Below are positions 1-5,947 of a stretch of 6,837 bases of DNA, one piece after another. Both the position numbers and the translations under genes were made by a program. The DNA comes from Prolixibacteraceae bacterium. GTDB taxonomy: Bacteria > Bacteroidota > Bacteroidia > Bacteroidales > Prolixibacteraceae. Below the pieces are notes generated by a model. That model saw only the letters and a list, made by a program, of their open reading frames with translations. It searched no databases and was not told the origin of the DNA. The DNA is taken from contig JAGODU010000203.1 in assembly GCA_017998095.1 (NCBI GenBank), positions 1 through 6,837 of the forward strand. The letters run 5' to 3'. The number at the start of each line of letters is the position of its first letter. Position 1 is the stretch's first letter.

Positions 1-471
1 TGGATGGCCGGAGCCTTTCTTGCTGATGGTAATGTAATATCACCTGATCATGATGGAAGCGCAGAATGGAATATTTTCAGCGATCCTGAATCTGCCAGAA
101 AACTTGTTCATTCAGGTATAAAAATCATATTATTCCCTCTTGATGCCTGTAACCTCATTCCTATTGATGATTATCTTCTTTATTCTTTGAAGAAAAATTC
201 AAAGAAGATATTATCATCACTTGTTCATGACATGTTTTTATTATCACTCGACAGCCACAAGAAATATTATATGTGGGATGTACTTCCGGCATTATATCTT
301 GACCGTCCTGAAATTGCACACCTTATAGATACTTCAGCAGATATTGAAATCAGGGGAACGTCAATGGGAAGTATATTTAAAACTTCAAAGGGGAAACCGT
401 TAAGATATGCAAATGCCATCGATGAAGAATTATTCCTTAAAAGATTCATTAAGCGTCTTAAAAAGTTTTAA
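1..471 (+). CDS. Nucleoside hydrolase, purine-preferring (IAG-NH-like), C-terminal half; 5' end outside window
   Basis: This hydrolyses the N-glycosidic bond of ribonucleosides to free base plus ribose, in cytosolic nucleoside salvage. The reading frame is open from base 1 (first codon Trp), so the ATG at base 4 is internal. About 156 residues remain of a family usually 310-340 long. Counting from base 1, an E-W-N motif at residues 22-24 is followed by a DPESA stretch; this is the ribose-binding Glu/Asn pair of the family. Near residues 91-93 the sequence Met-Trp-Asp occupies the place where inosine-uridine hydrolases have His-Asp. The Asp should be a calcium ligand. From knowledge of the family, Trp next to this Asp and Trp inside the E-W-N motif are features of inosine-adenosine-guanosine hydrolases, so I infer purine preference. 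The N-terminal DxDxxxDD calcium site lies outside the window. The gene ends convergent with the receiver gene. Confidence 0.88.
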   Translation, partial: WMAGAFLADGNVISPDHDGSAEWNIFSDPESARKLVHSGIKIILFPLDACNLIPIDDYLLYSLKKNSKKILSSLVHDMFLLSLDSHKKYYMWDVLPALYLDRPEIAHLIDTSADIEIRGTSMGSIFKTSKGKPLRYANAIDEELFLKRFIKRLKKF

Positions 472-493
472 CTTAAAATATTTTATAAAAGAA

Positions 494-519
494 AAGGGCT
501 ATGAATATTCATAACCCTT
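494..519. terminator. Bidirectional intrinsic terminator between convergent genes
   Basis: AAGGG (494-498) pairs with CCCTT (515-519). One C/A mismatch (499/514) separates this from a second stem, TATGAA (500-505) with TTCATA (508-513), over a 2-base loop. T-rich sequence follows on both strands (520-529 on +; the complement of about 475-493 on -). The hairpin sits 22 bases after the hydrolase stop and 23 bases past the receiver gene's stop, so it can serve both. Confidence 0.8.
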
Positions 520-542
520 AATTATTTTTAAATAGTCTCTCC

Positions 543-1037
543 CTAAGAATTCCCGGTAAACAGGAATGTAAATGCCAGCACAATCAGGATAATAATTACA
601 ATAACAACAAAGAAAATTATAACACCTGATTTGTATCTCTTATTAGATTTTACAAGCTTATTTACAGATTGAATTTTGTTGATCTTATTTACCATTTTTT
701 TCAGTGCCATCTGATCTTTCACAATATAATCATAAGCACCATACTTCATCGTGTTTATGGCAACATCGATATTGTCCTGGCCTGATAAAAATATAAATTC
801 AATATTTGGGTTTTGCTCTTTTGCTTTTTTCAATACATCAATACCATTCATTCCATCCAGCAGAAAGTCCTGAATTATTATATCCGGATTGCGGTATAAA
901 TTGTTGATAGCATCTTCCCCGGAATAAAAAGGCATAACATTGCTAAATTTATTTGTTTTCAAATAGCTTACTATCAGCTTGTTATAAACCCTGTTATCTT
1001 CAACAACAAAAATTAATGAATCATTTGTGTCTTGCAT
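543..1037 (-). CDS. Receiver (REC) domain protein with C-terminal transmembrane anchor
   Basis: Residues 1-120 form a CheY-like receiver domain. The acidic pair is E13-D14, the likely phosphoacceptor is D57 (in DFLLDGMNG), the switch Ser is S85 (FLSGQD), Y104 is the aromatic switch residue and K107 the conserved Lys. The core phosphotransfer set is therefore intact. There is no DNA-binding or enzymatic output domain. A basic linker (about 121-137, with K130, K133, R134, K136) instead leads into one strongly hydrophobic helix at about 138-160, and the chain ends four residues later. The positive-inside rule places REC in the cytoplasm as a tail-anchored protein. The gene starts with ATG; no histidine kinase is visible nearby, so the partner and output are unknown. 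It is transcribed divergently from the PadR operon. The receiver call is firm; any specific pathway would be a guess. Confidence 0.85.
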   Translation of the reverse strand: MQDTNDSLIFVVEDNRVYNKLIVSYLKTNKFSNVMPFYSGEDAINNLYRNPDIIIQDFLLDGMNGIDVLKKAKEQNPNIEFIFLSGQDNIDVAINTMKYGAYDYIVKDQMALKKMVNKINKIQSVNKLVKSNKRYKSGVIIFFVVIVIIILIVLAFTFLFTGNS

Positions 1038-1169
1038 AATATTCCGTTAAGATCGGATTAGAAAAATACTTTTATTTATTTACTCCGAAATTACATTAAA
1101 AATTTCAACCATCAATCTAATTTAGCAATTTTTTCAATAGCCAAAGCATAAATATTGTAAAGTAACATT

Positions 1170-1204
1170 AAATCTTTTCAAGATTTTTCTATCTCAAAAA
1201 TCTT
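1170..1204. repeat. Overlapping inverted repeats (AAATCTT / AAGATTT / AAATCTT)
   Basis: AAATCTT (1170-1176) faces AAGATTT (1180-1186) over a 3-base loop. AAGATTTTT (1180-1188) in turn faces AAAAATCTT (1196-1204) over a 7-base loop. The shared middle arm makes the two hairpins mutually exclusive. Their role is unknown; they could be protein-binding sites in the divergent region, or chance pairing in AT-rich DNA. Confidence 0.45.
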
Positions 1205-1241
1205 TTATACTATTTTAAACATGTATGAAACACTAACTTAT

Positions 1242-1274
1242 GCATTAAAAATCAATTTACCTTCTTATTAATGC
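1242..1274. repeat. 7-bp inverted repeat GCATTAA...TTAATGC upstream of padR
   Basis: GCATTAA (1242-1248) and TTAATGC (1268-1274) are exact reverse complements separated by 19 bases. The pair lies about 40 bases upstream of the padR -33 element. PadR-family regulators commonly bind near their own promoters, so this is a possible operator. The match is short and its function is not shown. Confidence 0.3.
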
Positions 1275-1312
1275 TTTTTACCGATAATTTTATTACTAAC
1301 ATACTACTTTGC

Positions 1313-1345
1313 TTTGCATAGTACTTTCCATCATTCGTATATTTG
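1313..1345 (+). promoter_or_regulatory. Bacteroidota-type promoter for the padR-pspC operon
   Basis: TTTG (1313-1316) is followed after 21 bases by TATATTTG (1338-1345), an exact match to the TTTG/TAnnTTTG sigma-ABfr consensus known from Bacteroides and Flavobacterium. Transcription would begin near 1349-1352, giving a leader of about 20 bases before the padR ATG. A TACTA (1302-1306) / TAGTA (1319-1323) inverted repeat brackets the -33 element and could be a repressor site (inference). Confidence 0.72.
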
Positions 1346-1370
1346 ATCTATATTTATTTAAATCTCTGAT

Positions 1371-1700
1371 ATGAACATTGAAAACACAAAAGCGCAAATG
1401 AGGAAAGGAATTCTGGATTACTGTATTTTGGAAATTCTTTCAAAAAAACATTCCTACGCTCCTGATATTATTAATGAATTAAAAAAAGCCAATCTGATTG
1501 TTGTAGAAGGGACTTTATACCCTCTTTTAACAAGATTAAAAAATATTGGAGTACTTAATTACCGTTGGGAAGAATCGTTACAAGGACCTCTCAGAAAATA
1601 TTATGAACTTACTGAAACAGGTCACAAGGCTTTATCGGAATTGGAAATATCATGGAGTGAAATATTAAATGCAGTAGAAACAATTAAAAAATCTAAATAA
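1371..1700 (+). CDS. PadR-family winged-helix transcriptional regulator
   Basis: This 109-aa protein is almost entirely the PadR N-terminal winged helix-turn-helix domain. It has the family pattern RKGILDYCILEIL (about 11-23), a recognition-helix region with EGTLYPLLTRLKNIGVL (about 46-62), and the wing signature GPLRKYYELTETG (about 72-84). It lacks the longer C-terminal domain of classical PadR, so it fits the small subfamily that dimerises through a final helix (about 85-107). It probably represses its own promoter and the downstream PspC gene, which begins one base after its stop codon. PadR regulators respond to varied ligands or stresses, and the inducer cannot be read here. ATG at 1371 is chosen because it lies just downstream of the promoter and begins the conserved domain; no Shine-Dalgarno is visible, as is usual in this phylum. 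Confidence 0.93.
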   Translation: MNIENTKAQMRKGILDYCILEILSKKHSYAPDIINELKKANLIVVEGTLYPLLTRLKNIGVLNYRWEESLQGPLRKYYELTETGHKALSELEISWSEILNAVETIKKSK

Positions 1701-1701
1701 T

Positions 1702-3279
1702 ATGAAAAAAACAATTACAATAAATATCAGTGGCACTGTCTTCAACATAGATGAAGACGCTTATGATAAATTGAAAAATTATCTCACCAGGGTAAGTGAT
1801 TTTTTTAACAATGAAAGCGGAGGACATGAAATTATTTTTGATATTGAATCAAGAATAGCTGAACTTTTCAGCGAAAGAATAACAGAAAGCCAGAATGTTA
1901 TTAGCTTAACTATGGTCGATGATGTAATATCTGTCATGGGATCACCTGAAGAATTTTCAAGTAATGATGGAAATGCTTCTCAGGAAAAAAGCAATAATGA
2001 AAATCAGGTCTACCCACGTAGTTCATATACAAGAGCTAAAAAACTATTTCGTGATACTGACTCCAGGGTGATAGGTGGAGTTTGTAGTGGATTGGCATAT
2101 TACTTCAATATGGACAAGATATTAATGAGGATAATTTTTGTAATCCTGTTATTCGTAACTTCAGGAGTATTAATACCTGCATATTTAATTTTATGGATTG
2201 CTGTTCCCAAAGCGAGAACTACAACTCAAAGGCTTGAGATGAAAGGAGAGCCAATTAATATTGAAAATATTGGTCGCTCGGTAAAAGAGGAAATGAATGA
2301 CCAGGATAATGGAAAAGCAAATACAGTAAAAGATTCTAAGAGAAATATCAGATATGCTGCTCCAATAAGAAATTCAGAAAATAATTCTCCCGGTATAATT
2401 GGGAAAATCATAGGCATAATATTGGTTTTCTTTGGGTTCCTTGCATTTGCCGGACTTATTGTAAGCGTATTCGTATCAACAAAAATGATTGGAATGCTTC
2501 CCGGATTCTTTCATGAATATGATTCTTATTCATTCTTAAATCACTTTTTCACTAACAGCACTTTATCTACTCTGATGCTTGCTTTATTGATAATCGTTGG
2601 CATACCAATTTTACTGTTCATTTATGCCGGAACAAAACTTATATTCAACTATAATTCAAACAACAAATCAGTGGTATATTCATCTCTCGGAGTTTGGTTC
2701 ATAGGTGTAATAATTGCAGTTGCTTCTATTGTTGGTGCTGTTAATGTTTTTAGCACCAGTAATAATGTTGAAGACAGATCACTATTGAATTTAGATTCAG
2801 ATACTATTTATATTTCTTCAAAAGATTTTGCCACAGGAGTGATTTCTGAACCTAAATTTGAAATCAATAATATAAAGGTAATCGATCATAACGGGAATGA
2901 AGTAATAGCTGCCAATCCTGTATTAAGAATCGAAAAAAGCGGTAACAGTTATACCGAGCTTGTCATAAAAAAGGCTTCAAAAGGAAACAACGTTAAAGCT
3001 GCTGAAAAAAATGCCAAAAACATAGAATATAATTTCAGCCTGAATGGCTCTAAACTCATACTGGATCCCTACTTCCTTTTAAAAAAACATGAAAAATGGA
3101 GATCCCAAAAATGCATACTCACATTAAAAGTACCTGACGGTAAAGTAATATACCTGGATGAAAGCATACTTCCATTAATAAAAGACATTGAAAATACTAC
3201 GGACACCTGGGCCGGAGATATGATCAATTCATACTGGATAATGAAACCTGAAGGTCTTTCTTTATCAGTTGCTAAATAA
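1702..3279 (+). CDS. PspC-domain multi-pass membrane protein
   Basis: This is a long Bacteroidota-type PspC protein of 525 aa. Residues 1-88 form a soluble N-terminal region (MKKTITINISG..., with ESRIAELF and MGSPEEF) typical of this group. The PspC domain spans about 111-171, with RDTDSRVIGGVCSGLAYYF followed by a hydrophobic pair at 142-168. A charged linker (170-230) precedes further membrane segments at about 231-258, 288-309 and 326-349. The C-terminal 175 residues are soluble and look beta-rich, ending in a YWIMKPEGL motif. The role is inferred from the family: PspC proteins sense or relay envelope stress at the inner membrane, but this form is not the short enterobacterial PspC, so a direct Psp function is not shown. 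It is co-transcribed with the PadR regulator one base upstream. ATG at 1702 is the only sensible start. Confidence 0.9.
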   Translation: MKKTITINISGTVFNIDEDAYDKLKNYLTRVSDFFNNESGGHEIIFDIESRIAELFSERITESQNVISLTMVDDVISVMGSPEEFSSNDGNASQEKSNNENQVYPRSSYTRAKKLFRDTDSRVIGGVCSGLAYYFNMDKILMRIIFVILLFVTSGVLIPAYLILWIAVPKARTTTQRLEMKGEPINIENIGRSVKEEMNDQDNGKANTVKDSKRNIRYAAPIRNSENNSPGIIGKIIGIILVFFGFLAFAGLIVSVFVSTKMIGMLPGFFHEYDSYSFLNHFFTNSTLSTLMLALLIIVGIPILLFIYAGTKLIFNYNSNNKSVVYSSLGVWFIGVIIAVASIVGAVNVFSTSNNVEDRSLLNLDSDTIYISSKDFATGVISEPKFEINNIKVIDHNGNEVIAANPVLRIEKSGNSYTELVIKKASKGNNVKAAEKNAKNIEYNFSLNGSKLILDPYFLLKKHEKWRSQKCILTLKVPDGKVIYLDESILPLIKDIENTTDTWAGDMINSYWIMKPEGLSLSVAK

Positions 3280-3363
3280 TTGAAACAATCTCATTATCAG
3301 AAAATCTATAAATACAATTTTGTCTTTTTTTAAATTTACTTATAGAATCAGAAATAAAATTTT

Positions 3364-3371
3364 TATATTTG
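3364..3371 (+). promoter_or_regulatory. -7 promoter element for metK leader
   Basis: TATATTTG matches TAnnTTTG exactly and is identical to the padR -7 box. No good TTTG sits at the proper upstream distance; the nearest, ending at 3322, is 41 bases away. The predicted transcript start, about 3375-3378, falls right at the 5' edge of the SAM-II aptamer, which supports the call. Confidence 0.6.
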
Positions 3372-3379
3372 CTCACTCA

Positions 3380-3433
3380 TTGTGGATAGATTTGTGAATG
3401 ATTGCAACCACAGAAAAAAATGCTAAAGCATTC
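3380..3433 (+). promoter_or_regulatory. SAM-II-type riboswitch aptamer in the metK leader
   Basis: This RNA element binds S-adenosylmethionine and probably controls metK by feedback. P1 is TGTGG (3381-3385) with CCACA (3408-3412), extendable by a T-G wobble. The conserved core follows in the right order: GATTTG (3389-3394) in loop 1, TTGCAA (3402-3407) just before the 3' strand of P1, an A-rich linker (3414-3420), then GCTAAA (3422-3427). A pseudoknot helix forms between GAATG (3396-3400) in the P1 loop and CATTC (3429-3433), and GC 3404-3405 can pair with GC 3422-3423. This is the H-type pseudoknot known for SAM-II. SAM-V shares the same ligand-binding core, so SAM-V cannot be fully excluded. 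The element lies immediately after a promoter box and upstream of the SAM synthetase gene, which agrees with the assignment. Confidence 0.85.
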
Positions 3434-3513
3434 GTGGTAAATCACGATTGCACATCTTTTTCAATTCTTCCACTCATATATAAATATTAATAATTGACAA
3501 CGTCAAAAAAGAT
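3419..3513 (+). other. Possible expression platform of the SAM-II riboswitch (alternative hairpins)
   Basis: Several pairings compete with the aptamer. AATGC-TAAA-GCATT (3419-3432) would trap the GCTAAA core in a hairpin. CCAC (3408-3411) could leave P1 to pair with GTGG (3434-3437) around it. An imperfect 10-bp hairpin at 3428-3451 (one T-T mismatch, TAAA loop) uses the 3' pseudoknot strand and is followed by ACATCTTTTT, which resembles a weak terminator. Nearer the start codon, ATCTTTTT (3454-3461) can pair with AAAAAGAT (3506-3513), and TTGAC-AAC-GTCAA (3494-3506) forms a small hairpin. Which of these operates, and in which direction, cannot be decided by eye. Confidence 0.4.
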
Positions 3514-3519
3514 TGTATT

Positions 3520-4809
3520 ATGAGTTATTTATTTACATCTGAATCCGTTTCAGAAGGACATCCCGACAAGGTGGCAGATCAGATTTCTGATGCTATTCTT
3601 GATAAATTTCTTGCTTTCGATCCTGAATCAAAAGTAGCATGTGAAACATTAGTAACTACAGGACAAGTAGTTTTAGCCGGTGAAGTAAAAACTAAAACTT
3701 ACATCGATGTACAGGAAATTGCGCGTGAAGTAATCAATCGTATTGGATATACAAAAGCCGAATACAGGTTTGATGGTGATTCATGCGGAGTGTTTTCTTC
3801 AATACATGAACAAAGTCCTGATATAAACAGAGGTGTTGTTCGCCACGACCCAATGGATCAGGGTGCAGGCGATCAGGGCATGATGTTTGGTTATGCTTGT
3901 AAAGAAACGGATAACTATATGCCACTTTCTCTTGAGTTATCACACAAACTCCTGATTGAGTTAGCAGCAATCAGACGTGAAGGTAAAGTAATGACTTATC
4001 TTCGCCCCGACTCTAAATCTCAAGTTACAATTGAATACAACGATAATGGCGAACCTGAAAGGGTTAACACTATCGTTATTTCAACACAGCATGATGAATT
4101 TATTAATCCTTCAGATACTTCTTCTAAATCACAGCTTAAGGCTGACGAATTAATGATTGAAAAAATCAGGGAGGATGTGATAAATATACTTATCCCCAGA
4201 GTTGTAAATACTCTCCCGGAAAGGGTAAAGAACCTGTTCGACGACAACATTATCTATCACGTTAATCCTACAGGTAAATTTGTTATTGGTGGTCCTCACG
4301 GAGACACCGGACTTACAGGCAGAAAGATAATTGTCGACACTTATGGAGGCAAAGGTGCTCATGGCGGAGGTGCATTCTCAGGAAAAGATCCTTCTAAAGT
4401 TGACCGTTCAGCTGCCTATGCATGTCGCCATATAGCAAAGAATCTTGTTGCTGCAGGCGTCGCTGATGAAATATTAGTTCAGGTCGCTTATGCAATCGGA
4501 GTTGCTAAACCAATGAATATTTTCATCAATACATATGGAAAATCAAATGTTAATTTAACTGATAGTCAAATTGCTGATAAAGTATCACAAATATTTGACA
4601 TGCGCCCTAAGGCTATTGAAGAAAGATTGAAATTGAGAAATCCTATTTATGAGGAAACTGCAGCGTATGGTCACATGGGACGTGAACCAAAAACTATTGT
4701 AAAAAATTTCAAATCACCTTATCATAAAAACTTCGAAAAAGAAGTTGAACTTTTCACTTGGGAGAAACTTGACTATGCTGAAAAAGTTAAGGAGGCCTTC
4801 GGATTATAA
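3520..4809 (+). CDS. metK: S-adenosylmethionine synthetase (methionine adenosyltransferase)
   Basis: This makes S-adenosylmethionine from ATP and L-methionine, releasing phosphate and pyrophosphate; it is cytosolic and normally a tetramer. All three family domains are present in 429 aa. The N-terminal [18 protein letters not shown] (about 11-28) contains the catalytic His14 and metal-binding Asp16. GAGDQG (115-120) is the first signature and includes Asp118. [19 protein letters not shown] (282-300) is the glycine-rich phosphate-binding signature. The protein is longer than the 384-aa E. coli enzyme, as is usual in Bacteroidota, through insertions such as residues about 190-215 and a C-terminal extension. 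ATG at 3520 is fixed by the conserved [17 protein letters not shown] start. It is a monocistronic gene with its own promoter, SAM-II aptamer and strong terminator. No Shine-Dalgarno is visible; an A-rich stretch precedes the start. Confidence 0.98.
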   Translation: MSYLFTSESVSEGHPDKVADQISDAILDKFLAFDPESKVACETLVTTGQVVLAGEVKTKTYIDVQEIAREVINRIGYTKAEYRFDGDSCGVFSSIHEQSPDINRGVVRHDPMDQGAGDQGMMFGYACKETDNYMPLSLELSHKLLIELAAIRREGKVMTYLRPDSKSQVTIEYNDNGEPERVNTIVISTQHDEFINPSDTSSKSQLKADELMIEKIREDVINILIPRVVNTLPERVKNLFDDNIIYHVNPTGKFVIGGPHGDTGLTGRKIIVDTYGGKGAHGGGAFSGKDPSKVDRSAAYACRHIAKNLVAAGVADEILVQVAYAIGVAKPMNIFINTYGKSNVNLTDSQIADKVSQIFDMRPKAIEERLKLRNPIYEETAAYGHMGREPKTIVKNFKSPYHKNFEKEVELFTWEKLDYAEKVKEAFGL

Positions 4810-4840
4810 TTATATTTGAATAAGTTACTTAATATTATTA

Positions 4841-4878
4841 ACAAATGCCATTTCAACCATGATTGAAATGGCATTTGT
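4841..4878 (+). terminator. Strong intrinsic terminator of metK (possibly bidirectional)
   Basis: ACAAATGCCATTTCAA (4841-4856) and its exact complement at 4863-4878 form a perfect 16-bp stem over a 6-base loop. It is followed on + by a T-rich run (4878-4890) for metK. The stop codon of the convergent SDR gene (4882-4880) lies two bases beyond the stem, so the same hairpin may end the - strand operon, although the T-tract on that side is interrupted. Confidence 0.88.
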
Positions 4879-4879
4879 T

Positions 4880-5938
4880 TTATTGTTTTTTACTTTTTAT
4901 TGCAATTGAATTCAAATACATTTTACCTAGTGCAGTTATTGTATCTTCTATATCCTTATAATTAAAACCAATTCTTCTAGTTATTTTTGAACCATCATAT
5001 GCAGTTAAACGTAAAGATGTTTTCGCTGTCTCTCTTGTAATTACAGGTGGTTTTCCTGAAATTTTCCCAAATAAGTATGATACTCTCCAGAAGATTCCCA
5101 GTACTAACTTACTTACTTTAATATCAGGCGCTTTTAAATTGAGAGAAGCAGCTACTTTGCTGAAAAATTCCTTGTAAGTTAAATTGGAACTATTAAGTAC
5201 AAATCTTTCATTTACACATTTGTCCCAAATATCGTTATCCAACAATTTAATGATAATCCAGGAAATATCGTTACCATCTACAAAACCTGTACTTCCATGA
5301 GTATAAAACCTTAATCCTTTGTATATGCTATTATAGAAGCCGGAATTTCCTGAAGACCAATCACCGGGAGATAAAATAACTGATGGATTTAAGATTACAC
5401 ACTCAAGACCTTCATGAATTCCCCTCCATACCTCCATCTCAGAAAGATATTTACTGTTGCTGTAACCTGAATGTTTTTTCCCTGGTATAAAAAGGCTTTT
5501 CTCATCAGTTATATATCCTTCCATATCTCGACCCAGAGCTGCTATTGAACTGATATGGCATATCTTTTTTACACCCTTTTCAAGACAGGCATCAACAATA
5601 TTTGCAGTCCCACCAACATTTATTCCTTTTAATAATTGAAAATCTTCTGCACGGAAAGAAACCAATGCTGCACAATGGCATACAATATCAATACCCTCAA
5701 CGGCATTTAATATTGATATATAATCAGTAACATCACCTTCAACCCATTCTATCTGAGAATATATTTCTTCAGAAGAAAAAGTGTAATATGCAATGTTCCT
5801 TCTGAAATTATCCAGACTCTTTTTATTTCGATATAATGCCCTTACCTTAAATCCATTCTGCAATAAATCAATTACTACTCGGGACCCTAATGCTCCGGAG
5901 ACTCCTGTAATTAAAACTTTTTTTAATTTTTCTTTCAA
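4880..5938 (-). CDS. Extended SDR: NAD(P)-dependent epimerase/dehydratase (dihydroflavonol reductase-like)
   Basis: This 352-aa Rossmann-fold oxidoreductase belongs to the extended short-chain dehydrogenase family. The nucleotide-binding motif TGVSGALG (11-18) starts the domain and GDVTD (68-72) follows the third strand. Ser130/Ser131 in HISS and the Tyr159-x-x-x-Lys163 pair make up the catalytic site; NPSVIL (184-189) is the usual strand leading into the substrate domain. VDGNDIS (220-226) resembles the VDVRDVA motif of dihydroflavonol reductase and 3-beta-HSD relatives. The substrate cannot be told from sequence; reduction of a ketone or sugar-like compound is possible. No ATG is available: the start is TTG at 5938, or possibly ATT one codon earlier. 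The frame is the same as the upstream flavoprotein gene, whose TAA stop lies only 9 bases before. Very likely translationally coupled in a dnaG-flavoprotein-SDR operon. Confidence 0.9.
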   Translation of the reverse strand: MKEKLKKVLITGVSGALGSRVVIDLLQNGFKVRALYRNKKSLDNFRRNIAYYTFSSEEIYSQIEWVEGDVTDYISILNAVEGIDIVCHCAALVSFRAEDFQLLKGINVGGTANIVDACLEKGVKKICHISSIAALGRDMEGYITDEKSLFIPGKKHSGYSNSKYLSEMEVWRGIHEGLECVILNPSVILSPGDWSSGNSGFYNSIYKGLRFYTHGSTGFVDGNDISWIIIKLLDNDIWDKCVNERFVLNSSNLTYKEFFSKVAASLNLKAPDIKVSKLVLGIFWRVSYLFGKISGKPPVITRETAKTSLRLTAYDGSKITRRIGFNYKDIEDTITALGKMYLNSIAIKSKKQ

Positions 5939-5947
5939 AATTTTCTT

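Larger units (their letters stand above)
1038..1370. other. Divergent AT-rich intergenic region upstream of the receiver gene (-) and padR operon (+)
   Basis: These 333 bases contain no convincing ORF or RNA gene. The rightmost third carries the padR promoter. For the receiver gene I find only a weak candidate on the - strand: TTTG at 1145-1142 and TAAATTAG at 1124-1117. It has one mismatch to TAnnTTTG and a short 17-base spacer, so I do not call it a promoter. Inverted repeats within the region are listed separately. Confidence 0.6.

Noticed and set aside
4..6. ATG at base 4 as the start of the hydrolase
   Set aside because: The frame is open at base 1, and the encoded protein begins in the middle of the nucleoside hydrolase fold, without the N-terminal calcium-binding aspartates.
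267..449. 60-codon - strand frame inside the nucleoside hydrolase
   Set aside because: It is antisense to conserved coding sequence including the Met-Trp-Asp motif; no supporting signal.
2226..2417. 63-codon - strand frame inside the PspC gene
   Set aside because: It is opposite the linker and the third membrane segment of a real gene, and its hydrophobic look is a by-product of the complementary codons.
3280..3340. Terminator for the PspC gene upstream of the T-run at 3324-3331
   Set aside because: No stable stem precedes the T-run; only 4-5 bp AT pairings can be drawn, so I do not call a terminator there.
3432..3474. A second, degenerate SAM-II aptamer (GTGG ... GATTGCA ... CCAC) after the first
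   Set aside because: It lacks the GATTTG loop, the GCTAAA segment and a pseudoknot partner; only short pieces resemble the real aptamer.
3734..4362. Three - strand reading frames of 70-78 codons inside metK
   Set aside because: They lie opposite a strongly conserved gene, show no recognisable protein pattern and no start signals; they are shadows.
4811..4818. TATATTTG, a perfect -7 promoter box just after the metK stop codon
   Set aside because: It is followed within 30 bases by the 16-bp terminator and by a convergent gene, so there is nothing on the + strand for it to express. Chance in AT-rich DNA is most likely.
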